From contig JASLEM010000178.1 of the NCBI GenBank assembly GCA_030151165.1, positions 1 to 6,311 on the forward strand: a DNA stretch of 6,311 nt, written 5' to 3'. Origin of the DNA: Burkholderiaceae bacterium (GTDB lineage Bacteria; Pseudomonadota; Gammaproteobacteria; Burkholderiales; Burkholderiaceae). The translations under genes and the position numbers were made by a program. Below, in pieces: positions 3,918-6,311 of the stretch; within the stretch, counting starts at the first letter, position 1; each line of letters starts with the position of its first letter. The notes beneath the pieces are model-generated. The model worked only from the letters and a program-made list of their open reading frames with translations, was not told where the DNA came from and did not search any database.

Positions 3918-6311
3918 TCAGGCCGCCTTCGCGACCCGGCCCGCGCGCCACGCGAACAGCAGCTTCTCCCACTTCAGGCGCGCCGCCGCGAGGTGACGCT
4001 CCTTGACGTGGCCGTAGCCGCGGATGTCTTCCGGCAGCGAGGCCAGCGCCACGGCGTCGGCGAGCCGCTCGGCGGACAGCGACGCGAGCAATTCGTCGAC
4101 CAGCGCGCGGTAGTCGCGGATCAGCGCGCGCTCGGTCTTGCGTTCCTCGGTGTAGCCGAAGACGTCGAACGCCGTGCCGCGCAGGCCCTTGAACTTCGCG
4201 AGCACGCCGAACGCGCGCTGCATCCAGCCCCCGTAGGTCTTCTTGACGAGCTCGCCCTTGGCGTTCTTCTGCGCGAGCAGCGGCGGCGCGAGGTGGTACT
4301 TCAGCTTGAAGCCGTCCTCGAACTGGTCGCCGAGCTTCGCGAGGAAGGCCGGGTCGGTGTGCAGGCGCGCGACCTCGTACTCGTCCTTGTAGGCCATCAG
4401 CTTGAACAGGTTGCGCGCGACGGCGTCGGACAGGCGCGTGCCCTTGAACGGCGCCTCGGCCGCGCGCACCTTGTCGACGAGCGACTTGTATTGCGCGGCG
4501 TACGCGGCATCCTGGTAGCCGGTCAGGAACTCGACGCGCCGCGTGACGACCTCGTCCAGCGACGGCTTCTTCACGAACTCGATGACCTTCGCGGCCGCCG
4601 ACACCTCGAATTGCGCCTGCACCGACGCGAGGTCGTGCGCGCAGCGACGGCCCCACTCGAAGGCCTGCTTGTTCTTCTCGACCTGCACGCCGTTCAGCTC
4701 GATCGAGCGCATCAGCGCTGCGTGGCCCAGCGGGATGCGGCCCTTCTGCCACGCGTAGCCGAGCATCAGCGGGTTGGTGAAGATCGAGTCGCCGAGCAGC
4801 TGCGTCGCGACGCGGTCGGCGTCGAACGCCCCGAGCAGCTCGCTGCCGACGGCCTTCGCGATCGCAGCCTCGCACTGGCCGCCGGGGAACTGCCAGTCCG
4901 GGTTGTTGACGAAGTTGGCGGTCGGCGAGCCGTGCGTGTTCAGCGCCACGTAGGTGCGGCCTTCGCGCATCACCTGCAGCGTGACCGGGTTCGCGGTGAC
5001 GATGGCCTCGCAGCCGATCACGACGTCCGCCTTGGCCGCGTCGACCTTGGTCGTGAGGATGGCGTCCTGCGTGTTGGCGATCTGGATGTGGCTCCAGGTC
5101 GCGCCGCCCTTCTGCGCAAGGCCGGCCGCGTCCTGCGTGATGACGCCCTTGCCCTCGAGGTGCGCCGCCATGCCCAGCAGCTGGCCGATCGTGATGACGC
5201 CGGTGCCGCCGATGCCCGCGACGACGATGCCCCAGGCCGTATCGGCATTCGGCAGCGTCGGCAGCGGGATCTCGGGCAAGGCGGAAGCCGTCTTGGCCTG
5301 CGCGGGCTTCGCCTTCTTCAGCTTGCCCTCGACCGACACGAAGCTCGGGCAGAAGCCGTTGACGCAGGAGAAGTCCTGGTTGCAGGTGTTCTGGTTGATG
5401 CGGCGCTTGCGGCCGAACTCGGTCTCGACCGGCTCGACCGACAGGCAGTTCGACTGCACCGAGCAATCGCCGCAGCCTTCGCACACCTCCTCGTTGACGA
5501 CGACGCGGCGCGGCTCCTGCGCCATCGTGCCGCGCTTGCGGCGGCGGCGCTTCTCGGTCGCGCAGGTCTGGTCGTAGACGATCACCGTCACCCCCGCGAC
5601 CTCGCGCAGCTCGCGCTGCAGCGCGTCGAGCTGGTCGCGGTGGTGGACGGTCGTGCCCTCGGCCAGGCGGATGCCCGAGTTGTACTTCTCCGGCTCGTCG
5701 CTGACGACGAGGATGCGCTTCACGCCCTCGGCCTCGAGCTCGCGCGTGATGGACGGCACGTCGATCTGGCCGTCGACCGGCTGGCCGCCCGTCATCGCGA
5801 CCGCACCGTTGAACAGGATCTTGTAGGTGATGTTGACGCCCGCCGCGAGCGACTGGCGGATCGCCAGCAGGCCCGAGTGGTAGTAGGTGCCGTCCCCGAG
5901 GTTCGCGAAGATGTGCTTGTCCGTGGTGAACGGCGCCTGGCCGACCCAGGGCACGCCCTCGCCGCCCATCTGCGTGAAGGTGGACGTCGAGCGATCCATC
6001 CAGTTGACCATGTAGTGGCAGCCGATGCCCGCGACCGCGCGCGAGCCTTCGGGCACCTTGGTCGACGTGTTGTGCGGGCAGCCCGAGCAGAACCACGGCG
6101 TGCGGTCGCCCACGGCGCCGGCGACGTCGGCCTTGACCTCGACCAGCGCGCGCTCCTTGGCCTCGATGACCGAGATGCGCTCGTCCATGCGGCGCGCGAT
6201 GTCCTCGGGCACGCCCAGCTTCTTCAGGCGCTTCGCGACGGCCTTCGCGATGATCGCGGGCGTCAGGTCGGCCTTCGGGCGCAGCAGCCAGTTGTCGCCC
6301 GGGTTCGGGTT
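3918..6311 (-). CDS. Indolepyruvate:ferredoxin oxidoreductase, fused IorA-IorB type, N-terminus cut by window edge
   Basis: The frame is open to the right edge and ends at TGA 3920-3918, giving 797 residues; GTG 6212 is internal, not the start. Fused family members are about 1150-1200 residues, so roughly 350-400 N-terminal residues (pyrimidine-binding part) are missing. The thiamine-diphosphate domain is visible: FCSGCPHN (74-81), GIGC (Cys98), GDGTYYHSG (139-147) and ILFNGAVAMTGGQ (Asn168). Cys75, Cys78, Cys98 and Cys250 (YDQTCATE) fit the pattern binding the proximal Fe-S cluster in this superfamily. A second cysteine group (277, 280, 283, 289, 310, 316, 321) follows a basic KRRRRKRG linker. 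The IorB/gamma-like domain starts at GIGGTGVITIGQLL (366-379) with AGLAQKGG (396-403). The last 260 or so residues are the C-terminal extension of fused proteobacterial forms. The family oxidatively decarboxylates aryl- (or related) 2-oxoacids to acyl-CoA in aromatic amino acid breakdown. Probably first of the visible minus-strand operon. Confidence 0.95.
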   Translation of the reverse strand, partial: NPNPGDNWLLRPKADLTPAIIAKAVAKRLKKLGVPEDIARRMDERISVIEAKERALVEVKADVAGAVGDRTPWFCSGCPHNTSTKVPEGSRAVAGIGCHYMVNWMDRSTSTFTQMGGEGVPWVGQAPFTTDKHIFANLGDGTYYHSGLLAIRQSLAAGVNITYKILFNGAVAMTGGQPVDGQIDVPSITRELEAEGVKRILVVSDEPEKYNSGIRLAEGTTVHHRDQLDALQRELREVAGVTVIVYDQTCATEKRRRRKRGTMAQEPRRVVVNEEVCEGCGDCSVQSNCLSVEPVETEFGRKRRINQNTCNQDFSCVNGFCPSFVSVEGKLKKAKPAQAKTASALPEIPLPTLPNADTAWGIVVAGIGGTGVITIGQLLGMAAHLEGKGVITQDAAGLAQKGGATWSHIQIANTQDAILTTKVDAAKADVVIGCEAIVTANPVTLQVMREGRTYVALNTHGSPTANFVNNPDWQFPGGQCEAAIAKAVGSELLGAFDADRVATQLLGDSIFTNPLMLGYAWQKGRIPLGHAALMRSIELNGVQVEKNKQAFEWGRRCAHDLASVQAQFEVSAAAKVIEFVKKPSLDEVVTRRVEFLTGYQDAAYAAQYKSLVDKVRAAEAPFKGTRLSDAVARNLFKLMAYKDEYEVARLHTDPAFLAKLGDQFEDGFKLKYHLAPPLLAQKNAKGELVKKTYGGWMQRAFGVLAKFKGLRGTAFDVFGYTEERKTERALIRDYRALVDELLASLSAERLADAVALASLPEDIRGYGHVKERHLAAARLKWEKLLFAWRAGRVAKAA

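Noticed and set aside
3889..6096. Second long minus-strand frame of 735 codons inside the oxidoreductase gene
   Set aside because: Arg/Gly/Ala-rich shadow frame; the oxidoreductase frame carries all the conserved motifs.
6180..6311. Translation start of the oxidoreductase at GTG 6212
   Set aside because: The same frame stays open to the window edge with family-like sequence (DNWLLRPKADLTPAIIAKAV), and known homologues have several hundred more N-terminal residues.

Overview
The window comes from a very GC-rich genome (samples I counted by eye run about 65-73% G+C), with strong G/C preference at third codon positions. The protein styles (bacterial M16 peptidase, fused proteobacterial-type indolepyruvate:ferredoxin oxidoreductase, NitT/TauT-type ABC importer) suggest a proteobacterium, most likely a beta- or GC-rich gammaproteobacterium. 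This placement is inference. No rRNA, tRNA, CRISPR array, IS element or phage gene was seen.

Left half, plus strand (1-2346): the 3' part of an M16 zinc-peptidase gene (1-1104, cut by the window edge); a small cytoplasmic protein of unknown function (1138-1632); a 73-base spacer with two consecutive perfect hairpins; and a secreted or membrane-anchored protein (1705-2346). That last protein has an N-terminal export signal, an FxLYD-like beta domain, one C-terminal transmembrane helix closely resembling the second membrane helix of FtsH, and a short helical tail. Its codon use is less GC-extreme than its neighbours.

Right half, minus strand (6311-2343, read right to left): the 3' two thirds of a fused IorA-IorB-type 2-oxoacid:ferredoxin oxidoreductase (3918-6311, cut by the edge), then after 25 bases an ABC ATPase (3113-3892), then, overlapping it by four bases (GTGA), an ABC permease (2343-3116). 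These three are probably co-transcribed. The ATPase and permease form the energising and membrane parts of a NitT/TauT-type importer; no substrate-binding protein is visible. A possible common theme is uptake of an organic compound plus oxidative decarboxylation of aryl-2-oxoacids from aromatic amino acid breakdown, but the substrate cannot be read from the sequence.

The two halves converge at 2343-2346, where the two stop codons overlap, leaving no room for an intergenic terminator. Coding density is very high and no gene-free stretch exceeds 80 bases. I do not see a convincing new biological system. The most unusual items are the FxLYD/FtsH-helix protein with its hairpin leader, the unidentified 164-residue protein, and the importer lacking a visible binding protein behind the oxidoreductase.
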